DNA from: Paramagnetospirillum caucaseum
GTDB lineage: Bacteria > Pseudomonadota > Alphaproteobacteria > Rhodospirillales > Magnetospirillaceae
Direction: 5' to 3'
NCBI RefSeq assembly: GCF_000342045.1
Contig: NZ_AONQ01000007.1
Span: 1-64,000, forward strand
DNA: 64,000 nt
Positions within the stretch are counted from its first letter, which is position 1; every line of letters begins with the position of its first letter. Positions 56,043-64,000 of the stretch are shown here, piece by piece. A program made the translations under genes and the position numbers. Below the pieces are notes generated by a model, which was not told the origin of the DNA, did no database searches, and was given only the letters and a program-made list of their open reading frames with translations.

Positions 56043-59000
56043 GGCGATTGCTCCGCCGGCTTGGGCGCGAAACGCCGCTTCAGCCGCTCGAAGGCCAGAT
56101 AGATCACCGGCGTGGTGTAGAGCGTGATCAGTTGGCTGAGCACCAGCCCGCCGACGATGGAGATACCCAGCGGACGCCGCAGCTCGCCGCCGGTGCCGCT
56201 GTCGATGGCCAGCGGAATGGCCCCCAGCAGCGCCGCCATGGTGGTCATCATGATCGGCCGGAAGCGCAGCAGGCTGGCGCTCACGATGGCCTCCCTGGGG
56301 CTCTTGCCCTCATGCCGCTCGGCCTCGATGGCGAAGTCGATCATCATGATGGCGTTCTTCTTGACGATGCCCATCAGCAGCACGATGCCGATCAGGCCCA
56401 CCAGCGACAGATCGTGGCCGGTGACCAGCAGCGCCAGCAGCGCCCCGATGCCCGCCGACGGCAAGGTGGACATGATGGTCACCGGATGGATGGTGCTCTC
56501 GTACAGCACCCCCAGCACGATGTAGATCACCACCATGGCCGCCAGGATCAGCCAGGGTTGGCTGTCGAGCGCGCGGCGGAACTCGGCGGCGTCGCCGGAA
56601 TAGTCGCCGGTGATGGTCTCGGGCAGGCCCATCTCCTGCTGGATGGCGTCGATGGCGGCGGTGGCCTCGCCCAGCGACGCGCCGGGGGCGGTGTTGAAGC
56701 TGATGGTCACCGCCGGGAACTGGCCCTGGTGGGTGATGACCAGCGGCACGCGCGACCGGGTCACCGAGGCCACCGACGACAGCGGCACCAGGGCGCCGGT
56801 GGCGGACCGCACGTAGAGCGCCCCCAGCGCCTCCGGCCCGGACTGGTACTCGGGCGTCACCTCCAGCACCACCTTGTACTGGTTGACCTGGGAATAGATG
56901 GTGGAGATCTGCCGCTGGCCGAAGGCGTCGTACAAGGTGTCGTCGATGGCCTGCAGCGGCACCCCCAGCCGGGCCGCCTTGTCGCGGTCGATGCGGATGT
57001 CGGCCTGCAGGCCGCCTTCCTGGGAATCGGTGGCCACGTCGCGCAGCAGGGGCGAGGCGCGCAGCCGCTCCACCACCAGCGGCACCCAATGGGCCAGCTC
57101 GGCGGCGTCGATGTCGGTCAGGGTGTACTGGTACTGGGTGCGGCTGGTGCGGTGGCTGATCTGGATGTCCTGGGCGGGGCGGAAGTGCACCTGCATGCCG
57201 GCCACCGGCGCCACCAATTCGCCCAGCCGGGCGATCACCTGCCCGGCCGAGGCGGAACGCTGCTTCTTCGGCTTCAGCACGATGGTCATCTGGCCGGTAT
57301 TGGCGGTGGGATTGATGGGGCCCGCCCCGATGAACGAAGCCACGGCGGTGACGTCCGGGTCGGCGCGCACCGCCTCGGACACCCGGCGCTGCATGTCCAT
57401 CATGGTGCTGAACGACACGTCGGCCCGCGCGTCGGTGGTGGCGACGATCAGCCCGGTGTCCTGGGTGGGCAGGAAGCCCTTGGGCATCCACACATACAGC
57501 GCCACGGTCAGCACCAGGGTGGCAAAGGCCACCCACAGGGTGGCCGCCTGGCGGCCCAGCACCCAGTCCAGCGAGCGGGCGTAAAGGTCACGCAGCACCT
57601 CGAAGAAGCGCCCCGACCGGGCCTCCTCGTGCCCGCCCTTCAGCAGATGGGCGCACATCATGGGGGTCAGCGTCAGCGACACTACCGCCGACACCACCAC
57701 CGCCACGGCGAGCGTCAGGGCGAATTCGCGGAACAGCCGCCCGACGATGCCGGTCATGAACAGCAGGGGAATGAATACGGCGACCAGCGACACGGTCAGC
57801 GACACGATGGTGAAGCCGATCTCCTTCGACCCCGCCAGGGCGGCCTCCAGGGGCTTCATGCCCTTCTCGATGTAGCGGACGATGTTCTCGATCATCACGA
57901 TGGCGTCGTCGACCACGAAGCCGGCCGAGATGGTGAGAGCCATCAGCGACAGATTGTCCAGGCTGAACCCGGCCAGGGCCATCACCCCGAAGGTGCCGAC
58001 CAGCGACAGCGGCAGGGCGACGGCGGGAATCAGGGTGGCGCGAGCCGAGCGCAGGAAGGCCCAGATCACCCCGATCACCAGGCCGATGGTCAGCACCAGG
58101 GTAAATTCCACGTCGGCCACCGAGGCGCGGATGGTCTCGGTGCGGTCGGCCAGCACCGAGACCTTGACGCCGGTGGGCACGGCGCGGGTCAGTTCCGGCA
58201 GCCGGGCCTTGAGGCGGTCGACGGTGGCGACGATGTTGGCGCCCGGCTGGCGCTGGATGTTGAGGATCACCGCCGGCTTGCCGTCGAACCAGCCGGCGAC
58301 GCGGGAATTCTCGACGCCTTCCACCACGTCGCCCAGATCGGCGACGCGCACCGGCGCGCCGTTCTTCCACGCCACCACCTGGGCGGGATAGGCCTGGGGA
58401 TCGGAAATCTGGTCGTTGGCGCCGATGGACAGCGCCTGCGACACCCCGTCGAAGCTGCCCTTGGGCATGTCGACGTTGGCCTTGGCGAGCGCCGTGCGCA
58501 CGTCCTCCAGCGACAGGCCGTAGGCGGCGAGGCGGGCCGGGTCCATGCGCACCCGCACCGCCGGACGCTGGCCGCCCTCGATCAGCACGCGGCCCACGCC
58601 GCCGATCTGGCTGAGCTTCTGGGCCAGCAGGGTGTCGGCCACGTCGTTCAAGCGGGTAATGGGGAGGCTGTCGGAGGTCAGCGCCAGGGTCATGATCGGC
58701 GGATCGGCCGGATTGACCTTGGAATAGACCGGGGGATAGGGCAGGCCGGTGGGCAGCACGCCCCTGGCCGCGTCGATGGCCGCCTGCACCTCCTCCGACG
58801 CCACGTCGATGCTCTTGGCGAGGTCGAATTGCAGCGTCAGCGCGCTGGTGCCCTGGGACGAGGTCGAGGTCATCACGGCAAGGCCGGGGATCAGCCCGAA
58901 CTGGCGCTCCAAGGGCGTGGTGATCAGGGTGGCGATGGTCTCGGCGCTGGCGCCGGGCAACTGGGTGGTCACCTGGATGGTGGGAAAATCCACCTGGGGC

Positions 59001-59110
59001 AGGGCCGAGACCGGCAGCATGCGGAAGCCCAGGATACCGGCCAGCACCACCGCGAAGGCCAGCAGCCAGGTGGCGACGGGACGACGGATGAAGGGCGCCG
59101 AGACGTTCAT
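56039..59110 (-). CDS. mdtB: RND efflux pump subunit, MdtB-like
   Basis: A 1,023-residue inner-membrane RND transporter starting MNVSAPFIRRPVATWLLAF at the ATG at 59110. FVVDDAIVMIENIVRY contains the proton-relay pair (D401, D402), and the periplasmic loops include VDFPTIQVTTQLPGASAETI, typical of the MdtB/MdtC group rather than AcrB. It is the second gene of the mdtABC-type operon, 130 bases after mdtA and overlapping mdtC. The gap to mdtA contains a dispersed-repeat-like element, which is unusual inside an efflux operon. Paired with MdtC it should form the pump of a tripartite exporter. Confidence 0.93.
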   Translation of the reverse strand: MNVSAPFIRRPVATWLLAFAVVLAGILGFRMLPVSALPQVDFPTIQVTTQLPGASAETIATLITTPLERQFGLIPGLAVMTSTSSQGTSALTLQFDLAKSIDVASEEVQAAIDAARGVLPTGLPYPPVYSKVNPADPPIMTLALTSDSLPITRLNDVADTLLAQKLSQIGGVGRVLIEGGQRPAVRVRMDPARLAAYGLSLEDVRTALAKANVDMPKGSFDGVSQALSIGANDQISDPQAYPAQVVAWKNGAPVRVADLGDVVEGVENSRVAGWFDGKPAVILNIQRQPGANIVATVDRLKARLPELTRAVPTGVKVSVLADRTETIRASVADVEFTLVLTIGLVIGVIWAFLRSARATLIPAVALPLSLVGTFGVMALAGFSLDNLSLMALTISAGFVVDDAIVMIENIVRYIEKGMKPLEAALAGSKEIGFTIVSLTVSLVAVFIPLLFMTGIVGRLFREFALTLAVAVVVSAVVSLTLTPMMCAHLLKGGHEEARSGRFFEVLRDLYARSLDWVLGRQAATLWVAFATLVLTVALYVWMPKGFLPTQDTGLIVATTDARADVSFSTMMDMQRRVSEAVRADPDVTAVASFIGAGPINPTANTGQMTIVLKPKKQRSASAGQVIARLGELVAPVAGMQVHFRPAQDIQISHRTSRTQYQYTLTDIDAAELAHWVPLVVERLRASPLLRDVATDSQEGGLQADIRIDRDKAARLGVPLQAIDDTLYDAFGQRQISTIYSQVNQYKVVLEVTPEYQSGPEALGALYVRSATGALVPLSSVASVTRSRVPLVITHQGQFPAVTISFNTAPGASLGEATAAIDAIQQEMGLPETITGDYSGDAAEFRRALDSQPWLILAAMVVIYIVLGVLYESTIHPVTIMSTLPSAGIGALLALLVTGHDLSLVGLIGIVLLMGIVKKNAIMMIDFAIEAERHEGKSPREAIVSASLLRFRPIMMTTMAALLGAIPLAIDSGTGGELRRPLGISIVGGLVLSQLITLYTTPVIYLAFERLKRRFAPKPAEQSP

Positions 59111-59132
59111 GACCGCCGAACCTCAACAAACG

Positions 59133-59211
59133 TTGTCATTCCGAGCGCATGCGAGGACTCTCCGCCTGGGCCGGCGGTACCGGTTCTGACGTGCCGGGCC
59201 AGGATGACGGG
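59133..59211. repeat. Interspersed-repeat-like element between mdtA and mdtB
   Basis: About 79 bases, from TTGTCATTCCGAGCGCATGC to CCAGGATGACGG. The ends GTCATTCC and GGATGAC are near-inverted and match the common TCATTCCGAGCG...GGATGACG type of bacterial intergenic repeat. It could affect mRNA stability between the two genes. Confidence 0.45.
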
Positions 59212-59240
59212 CTCATTCTCCCTGGAACGTATCCCGGAGG

Positions 59241-60440
59241 TCATTGCGTCTTGCCCGCGCGGCCCTTCCCCTCGCCTCGGTCCTTACCCTGGCCCTCGCC
59301 GGTGCTGACGCGCGTGCCGGGCTGCAGCTTGGCGGTGCCTTCCACCACCACGGTGTCGCCGTCCTGCAGCCCCTCGTCCAGCAGGGCCTGGCCGGCCTCG
59401 ACGGCGGCGACCTTGACGGCGCGCATCTCCACCGTGTGGTCGGGCTTGACCGCGAAGACGTAGGACCCTTGCGGCCCGCGCTGCACCGCCTGGGCCGGCA
59501 CCACCAGCCCGTCCCGGCGCACCGCCAGCAGCAGGCGGACGTTGACGAAGCCGCCCGGCCACAGCCGGCGTTCGGCATTGGGCATCACCGCCTTCAGCTT
59601 GATGGTGCCGGTGGTCTGGTCGATCTGGTTGTCCACCAGTTCCAACTCGCCGCTATCGGCCAGGGCGCGGGTCTCGGGCTGGAATGCCGAGACCTGCAGC
59701 CGGCCGTCCTGGCGCAGCCGCTCGTTGACGGCGGCCAGGGATTGCTGCGGCAGGGTGAAGACCACCGAAATGGGCTGCACCTGGGTCAAAGTCACCAGGC
59801 CGGTGGCGTCCGAGGCCCGCACGATGTTGCCGCGGTCCACCAGCCGCATGCCGGTGCGCCCGTCGATGGGCGCCGCGATGACCGTGTAGGACAGCATGGT
59901 CTTGGCATTGGACACCGCCGCCTCGTCGGCGCGCACCGTGGCCTCCAGCTGGCGCACCAGGGCGCGCTGGGTATCGACGCTCTGGCCCGAGACGCGGTCG
60001 CCCAGGCCGACATAGCGGGCGAGGTCGCGCCGCGCCGCCTCCAGTTGGGCGGCATCCTTGTCCCGCGTGGCCAGGGCCTGCTCGTACTGGGCCCGGTAGG
60101 TGCGCGGGTCGATCTGGGCCAGCACGTCGCCGGCGCGGACATCCTGTCCTTCCTTGAACAGCACCTCGACCAGTTCGCCGTCGACGCGCGAGCGCACCGT
60201 CACGGTGTTGTAGGCCTGCACCGTGCCGATGGCGTCGAGATGGATGGGCATGTCGCGCCGCGCCACCTGGACCACCGTCACCGCCACCGGCCGGGCATCG
60301 GAGCCGCCGGGCCGGCCGCCGTTCTTGACCGGCTGGGCCGCCGGCCACAGGACCACCGCCAGGCCCGCCGCCACGGCCAGACCGCCGGCGATCATCGCCC
60401 GCCGGCGCCAGATGGGATTGTTCAGGTCAAAGGAAGGCAA
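59241..60440 (-). CDS. mdtA: RND efflux periplasmic adaptor, MdtA-like
   Basis: A 399-residue membrane fusion protein starting MPSFDLNNPIWRRRAMIAGG with a membrane anchor (AMIAGGLAVAAGLAVVLWPA). The family order is clear: GTVQAYNTVTVRSRVDGELV, EGQDVRAGDVLAQIDPRTY, RDLARYVGLGDRVS, SYTVIAAPIDGRTGMRLVDR, VVFTLPQQSLAAVNERLR. The start is a TTG at 60440, chosen because GGGAG lies six bases upstream and homology begins here; the frame stays open to 60641, but that stretch is low-quality coding. The C-terminus is a charged Gly/Lys/Arg tail. First gene of the mdtABC-type operon, divergent from the FIST gene. Confidence 0.9.
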   Translation of the reverse strand: MPSFDLNNPIWRRRAMIAGGLAVAAGLAVVLWPAAQPVKNGGRPGGSDARPVAVTVVQVARRDMPIHLDAIGTVQAYNTVTVRSRVDGELVEVLFKEGQDVRAGDVLAQIDPRTYRAQYEQALATRDKDAAQLEAARRDLARYVGLGDRVSGQSVDTQRALVRQLEATVRADEAAVSNAKTMLSYTVIAAPIDGRTGMRLVDRGNIVRASDATGLVTLTQVQPISVVFTLPQQSLAAVNERLRQDGRLQVSAFQPETRALADSGELELVDNQIDQTTGTIKLKAVMPNAERRLWPGGFVNVRLLLAVRRDGLVVPAQAVQRGPQGSYVFAVKPDHTVEMRAVKVAAVEAGQALLDEGLQDGDTVVVEGTAKLQPGTRVSTGEGQGKDRGEGKGRAGKTQ

Positions 60441-60553
60441 GGCCCGCTCCCAGGAATTCCGTCGGCGAGGATTATGACCGCAGCGGCCCGGCCTGTCAGT
60501 AACAGAGGGTAACGCAAGCCACTCGCCGCCGGGACGGGGAGGAACGCGCGGCG

Positions 60554-60583
60554 CTGTCCGTCGGTTAATAACAAAGTTATAAT
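60554..60583 (+). promoter_or_regulatory. Candidate promoter of the FIST-kinase operon
   Basis: A consensus -10 TATAAT (60578-60583) lies in an AT-rich patch about 60 bases before the FIST start. The matching -35 is poor (CTGTCC around 60554-60559, spacing about 18). An imperfect inverted repeat, ATAAC-AAA-GTTAT, overlaps the -10. Confidence 0.4.
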
Positions 60584-60643
60584 CCAGCAATATCCTTCCA
60601 CTATGATGTGAGACAAAATCATACCACCGGGGAGCAGTCATCC

Positions 60644-61774
60644 ATGTGGATCGAGCAGAGGATATGGACGGCCCGCGACGGCTGGAGCGTCAGCGGCAGC
60701 CGGGATGGCGCGGCATCGCTGGTCCTGTACTTCGCCGCCCCCGGCAGCCGGCCGGCAGAAACCATCCTGACCGATTTGCGGCAGGCCTATGGCGATGCGC
60801 CGATCCTCGGCTGCACCACCGGCGGCGAGATCCTCGGCCCCGAGGTGATCGACGATTCCGTGGTGGTGTCGGCCCTGGGCTTCGCCCGGGCCTCGGTACG
60901 GGTGACGGCCCACGACCTTTCCGACATGTCGCAATCCAGGGATATCGGCGCCGCCCTGGCCCAGGCGCTGGCCGGCCCGGAGCTGCGCGCCGTCTTCATC
61001 CTGTCCGACGGCACCAGGGTCAACGGCGATTCCCTGGTGGCCGGCTGCCTGGGCGCCGTCGCCTCCGACGTGGTGGTGACCGGCGGCCTGGCCGGCGACG
61101 GCCCCCGCTTCCAGTCCACGGCGGTGGGCTGCGACGACGCCATGCGGCCGGGGCGGGTGGCGGCGGTAGGCTTCTATGGCGAGTCGCTGTCCATCGGCCA
61201 CGGCAGCTTCGGCGGCTGGGACGAATTCGGCCCGCCCCGGACCATCACCCGCTCGGCGGGCAACGTGCTTTACGAACTGGACGGCGAGCCGGCGCTCGAC
61301 CTCTACAAGCGCTATCTGGGCGACGAGGCCCAGGGCCTGCCGGGCAGCGCCCTGCTGTTCCCCCTGTCCATCCGCCCGATGAAGGGCGACGCCGGCGGCG
61401 AGGTGGTCCGCACCATCGTCGGCATCGACGAGGAGAGCAAGTCGATGATCTTCGCCGGCGACATGCCCACCGGCCATCTGGCACGGCTGATGCGCGGCAA
61501 TTTCGACAATCTGGTGGACGGCGCCGGCCGTGCCGCCGAGGCCGCCGCCGTGGTGGCTGCCCCCTGCCTGGCCCTGCTGGTCAGCTGCATCGGCCGCAAG
61601 CTGCTGATGGGCCAGCGCATCGCCGAGGAGGTGGAGATCGTCGCCGACGTGCTGGGCCGGACCGCCAGCCTGATGGGCTTCTACTCCTATGGAGAGATTT
61701 CGCCGCACGGCTTCACCAGCAAGTGCGAGCTGCACAACCAGACCATGACCATCACCACCATCTCCGAGCGCTGA
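60644..61774 (+). CDS. FIST-domain sensory protein
   Basis: A 376-residue protein with FIST N-terminal (ILGCTTGGEILGPEVIDDSV, VFILSDGTRVNGDSLVAG, VTGGLAGDGPRFQSTAVG) and FIST_C (LYELDGEPALDLYKRYLG, LLFPLSIRPMKG, ALLVSCIGRKLLMGQRI, GFYSYGEISP) domains. FIST is a ligand-sensing input domain, thought to bind small molecules such as amino acids. No signal peptide or membrane helix is seen, so it is cytoplasmic. The ATG at 60644 follows GGGGAG with nine bases between. Its TGA is followed immediately by the kinase start codon, so the two are translationally coupled and probably act together. Confidence 0.92.
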   Translation: MWIEQRIWTARDGWSVSGSRDGAASLVLYFAAPGSRPAETILTDLRQAYGDAPILGCTTGGEILGPEVIDDSVVVSALGFARASVRVTAHDLSDMSQSRDIGAALAQALAGPELRAVFILSDGTRVNGDSLVAGCLGAVASDVVVTGGLAGDGPRFQSTAVGCDDAMRPGRVAAVGFYGESLSIGHGSFGGWDEFGPPRTITRSAGNVLYELDGEPALDLYKRYLGDEAQGLPGSALLFPLSIRPMKGDAGGEVVRTIVGIDEESKSMIFAGDMPTGHLARLMRGNFDNLVDGAGRAAEAAAVVAAPCLALLVSCIGRKLLMGQRIAEEVEIVADVLGRTASLMGFYSYGEISPHGFTSKCELHNQTMTITTISER

Positions 61775-64000
61775 TTGTCCCCGCCTCCGCCTCTTCACCG
61801 CCTGTTGCAGCGCCAGTTGGCCCGCGCCTCGCGAGGCGCGGGCGATGGCGCGCCCGATTACGAGATGCTGCTGCGCCTGGTCAGTGATTCCTACGAGGAG
61901 AACGACCGGGAGCGGCGCCTGTCGGACCGCTCGGCCCGGCTGATGGAGGAGGAACTGCGCGCCGCCAACCGGGAATCGCGCCGCCAGGCCGAAGCCCTTC
62001 TGCAGGCCATCCTGGACACGGTGGGCGAAGGCATCGTCATCGCCGGCCAGGACGGCGTCATCGTCAGCGTCAATCCCGCCCTGCTGCGCACCTTCGGCCA
62101 CGAGCGCCACCAGTTGCTCGGACAGGACATCGCCACCCTGATTCCCCTGGCCGGGCTCAAGGCGGAACCGGCCAGCGGCATGGAGCGCATCTTCGCCCTG
62201 GGCCGAGAGAGCATGGCCCGCCGCCGGACCGGCGAGGCCTTCCCCGTCGAACTGGCGGTGGGCGACCTCACCCCCACCGGGGCGCCCCAGTTCGTGGCCA
62301 TCATCCGCGACATCTCGGAAAGGAAGCGCATCGAGCGCGAGATGGCGGAAAGCCAGGAGCGCTTCCGCGACTTCGCCCAGTCCACCTCCGACTGGTTCTG
62401 GGAGATGGGTCCCGAGCTGCGCTTCACGTCCTTCTCCGGCCAGTTCACCGAGCACACCCAGGCGTTGCCCAGCCACTTCGTCGGCCATACCCGCGACGAG
62501 ATGATCGCCGACGACACCCCCATGGAGGCGAGGCGGCAGAATCTGGCCGACATGGAGGCGCGGCGGCCGTTCCGCGACTTCGTCTACCGTACCAGGAACA
62601 TGAGCGGGCCGGGCCGTTTCCTCCGGGTCAACGGCAAGCCGGTGTTCGGGCCGGCGGGGGAGTTTCTCGGCTATCGCGGTACCGCCTCCGACATCACCGA
62701 GGAAATCGAGGCCGAGGCGCGGCTCAAGGCCACCCAGGCCGAGATGGAGCGCCGGCTGCGCGACGCCAAGGAGGCCGCCGAGGCCGGCAACCGCATCAAG
62801 TCCGAATTCCTGGCCACCATGAGCCACGAGATCCGCACCCCCATGAACGGGGTGATCGGCATGACCGGCCTGCTGCTCGATACCCGGCTGTCCGAGGAAC
62901 AGCGCCACTTCGCTGAAACCATCCGCGATTCCGGCGAATCCCTGCTGACCGTCATCAACGACATCCTGGACTTCTCCAAGATGGAGGCGGGCAAGCTGGA
63001 TCTTGACTACACCGAGTTCGAACTGGTGCCGCTGGTGGAAAGCGTGGTCGACATCCTGGCGCCCCGCGCCCATGCCAAGGGCATCGAGATCGCCAGCCTG
63101 ATCGACCCCCGCCTGCGCATGCTGGTGCGCAGCGACCCCGGCCGCCTGCGCCAGGTGCTGATGAACCTGGGCGGCAATGCCGTCAAGTTCACGGAAAAGG
63201 GCGGCGTCTCCATCGAGGCCACGCTGCTGGAGCCGCGGGGCGAGGCCCAGATGGCCCGCTTCGACGTGCGCGACAGCGGCATCGGCATCGCGCCCGAGGC
63301 CCAGCACCGGCTGTTCTCCATGTTCTCCCAAGTGGATGCCTCCACCGCCCGGCGCTATGGCGGCACCGGCCTGGGGCTGGCCATTTCCAAGAAGCTGGCC
63401 GAACTGATGGGCGGCGAGGTGGGGATGGAGAGCGCGCCGGGCCAGGGTTCGCGCTTCTGGATCACCCTGCCGCTGGACCTGTTGGCGCCCCAGTCGCTGG
63501 CGCCGCCCGATTTGCGCAACCGCCGTGTCCTGGTGGTGGACGACAACCCGGTCAACCGCGACATCATCGAGCGCCAGCTGCGGGCCTTCGGCGTGCGGGT
63601 CCAGGCCTGCGCCGAGGCCGGCGCCGGCATGGAGGAACTGACCCGCGCCGCCGTTTCCGGCGAGCCGTGGGAGGTGGCGGTCATCGATTCCCAGATGCCC
63701 ATGGTCACCGGCCCCGAGATGGTGCGGATGATCCGGGCCATTCCCATGCTGAGCGGCACCCGGATCATCGTCACCTCGTCCCAGGGACTGGCCGCCGAGC
63801 CGAACCAGGACAAGGCCGCCATCGACGGCTTCCTGCACAAGCCGCTGCGCCAGTCGACCCTGCTCGACACCATCGGCCGGGTCCTGGGCCTGTCGGACAG
63901 GCCGGCCCACTCCGCCGGCCATGAACAGGAGGAGACGGGCGCCCCCGAATCCGCCGGCAGGCGGCTGCGCATCCTGGTGGCCGAGGACAACCCGGTCAAC
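61775..64000 (+). CDS. Hybrid sensor histidine kinase, partial at window edge
   Basis: At least 742 residues, continuing past the window. The start is a TTG directly after the FIST stop (TGATTG); an ATG at 61865 is in frame, but the preceding [14 protein letters not shown] segment looks like the conserved N-terminus of this kinase group. Domains: N-terminal coiled region ([20 protein letters not shown]), PAS 1 ([16 protein letters not shown]), PAS 2 ([15 protein letters not shown]), HisKA ([15 protein letters not shown], His 351), ATP-binding domain ([32 protein letters not shown]), a receiver ([12 protein letters not shown], phospho-acceptor Asp 638 in [10 protein letters not shown] in LHKPLRQ), and the start of a second receiver ([10 protein letters not shown]) at the edge. 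No membrane helix is present; input likely comes from the FIST protein and PAS ligands. Confidence 0.93.
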   Translation, partial: MSPPPPLHRLLQRQLARASRGAGDGAPDYEMLLRLVSDSYEENDRERRLSDRSARLMEEELRAANRESRRQAEALLQAILDTVGEGIVIAGQDGVIVSVNPALLRTFGHERHQLLGQDIATLIPLAGLKAEPASGMERIFALGRESMARRRTGEAFPVELAVGDLTPTGAPQFVAIIRDISERKRIEREMAESQERFRDFAQSTSDWFWEMGPELRFTSFSGQFTEHTQALPSHFVGHTRDEMIADDTPMEARRQNLADMEARRPFRDFVYRTRNMSGPGRFLRVNGKPVFGPAGEFLGYRGTASDITEEIEAEARLKATQAEMERRLRDAKEAAEAGNRIKSEFLATMSHEIRTPMNGVIGMTGLLLDTRLSEEQRHFAETIRDSGESLLTVINDILDFSKMEAGKLDLDYTEFELVPLVESVVDILAPRAHAKGIEIASLIDPRLRMLVRSDPGRLRQVLMNLGGNAVKFTEKGGVSIEATLLEPRGEAQMARFDVRDSGIGIAPEAQHRLFSMFSQVDASTARRYGGTGLGLAISKKLAELMGGEVGMESAPGQGSRFWITLPLDLLAPQSLAPPDLRNRRVLVVDDNPVNRDIIERQLRAFGVRVQACAEAGAGMEELTRAAVSGEPWEVAVIDSQMPMVTGPEMVRMIRAIPMLSGTRIIVTSSQGLAAEPNQDKAAIDGFLHKPLRQSTLLDTIGRVLGLSDRPAHSAGHEQEETGAPESAGRRLRILVAEDNPVN

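Noticed and set aside
60441-60641. N-terminal extension of MdtA
   Set aside because: The extra residues have no family similarity and cover the divergent promoter region; TTG at 60440 has a good ribosome-binding site.
1-64000. tRNA, rRNA or magnetosome genes
   Set aside because: I looked for tRNA-like cloverleaf ends, rRNA segments and mam-type proteins and saw none that I could support.

Overview
The window is GC-rich throughout, with short AT-rich islands only between genes. Its gene content (MdtABC- and MexAB-type RND pumps, a PAS hybrid kinase behind a FIST protein, a class I cytochrome c, a rubrerythrin/rubredoxin cluster and an enormous RTX protein) fits a Gram-negative alphaproteobacterium. 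Rhodospirillales, and possibly Magnetospirillum, is my inference from protein style; no marker gene in the window proves it.

Layout. 1-1715: the 5' part of tex (minus), cut by the window edge. 1974-2766: a small hemerythrin-like protein converging on a PilZ protein. 2900-4462: an AlgE/porin-like outer-membrane barrel (minus) behind a perfect sigma-54 promoter. 4748-40681: one uninterrupted minus-strand gene of 11,977 codons, more than half of the window. It encodes a secreted modular giant: FecR-like N-terminus, Gln/Pro tract, about 1,300 residues of Ala-rich helix, cadherin-like domains, a novel-looking beta repeat, RTX blocks, a predicted seven-bladed propeller, tandem RTX duplications, twelve LamG jellyrolls, a beta-helix, and a C-terminus typical of type I secretion. 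Its long antisense open frames are shadows. 40682-41073: the AT-rich upstream region with a 20-bp palindrome. 41074-43554: a membrane PAS histidine kinase. 43739-48091: a MexAB/AcrAB-type adaptor and pump. 48102-50589: cytochrome c, rubredoxin reductase, two rubredoxins and rubrerythrin, all minus and probably largely one operon. 50700-60440: a NodT/OprM-type outer-membrane factor, a plus-strand degenerate serine-recombinase-like protein, and mdtC, mdtB and mdtA. 60644-64000: a FIST sensor protein followed without a gap by a hybrid histidine kinase that runs off the window.

How the parts may work together. MdtA-MdtB/MdtC plus the outer-membrane factor form a tripartite exporter; the MexAB-like pair has no channel of its own here and could share that one. 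Rubredoxin reductase, rubredoxins and rubrerythrin form an electron chain that reduces peroxide. The giant protein is most simply read as a cell-surface adhesin or matrix protein. No type I secretion ABC transporter lies in the window, so its exporter must be elsewhere. The nearby PilZ protein and FecR/LapA-like N-terminus make c-di-GMP-linked control of surface display a testable idea, not a demonstrated one.
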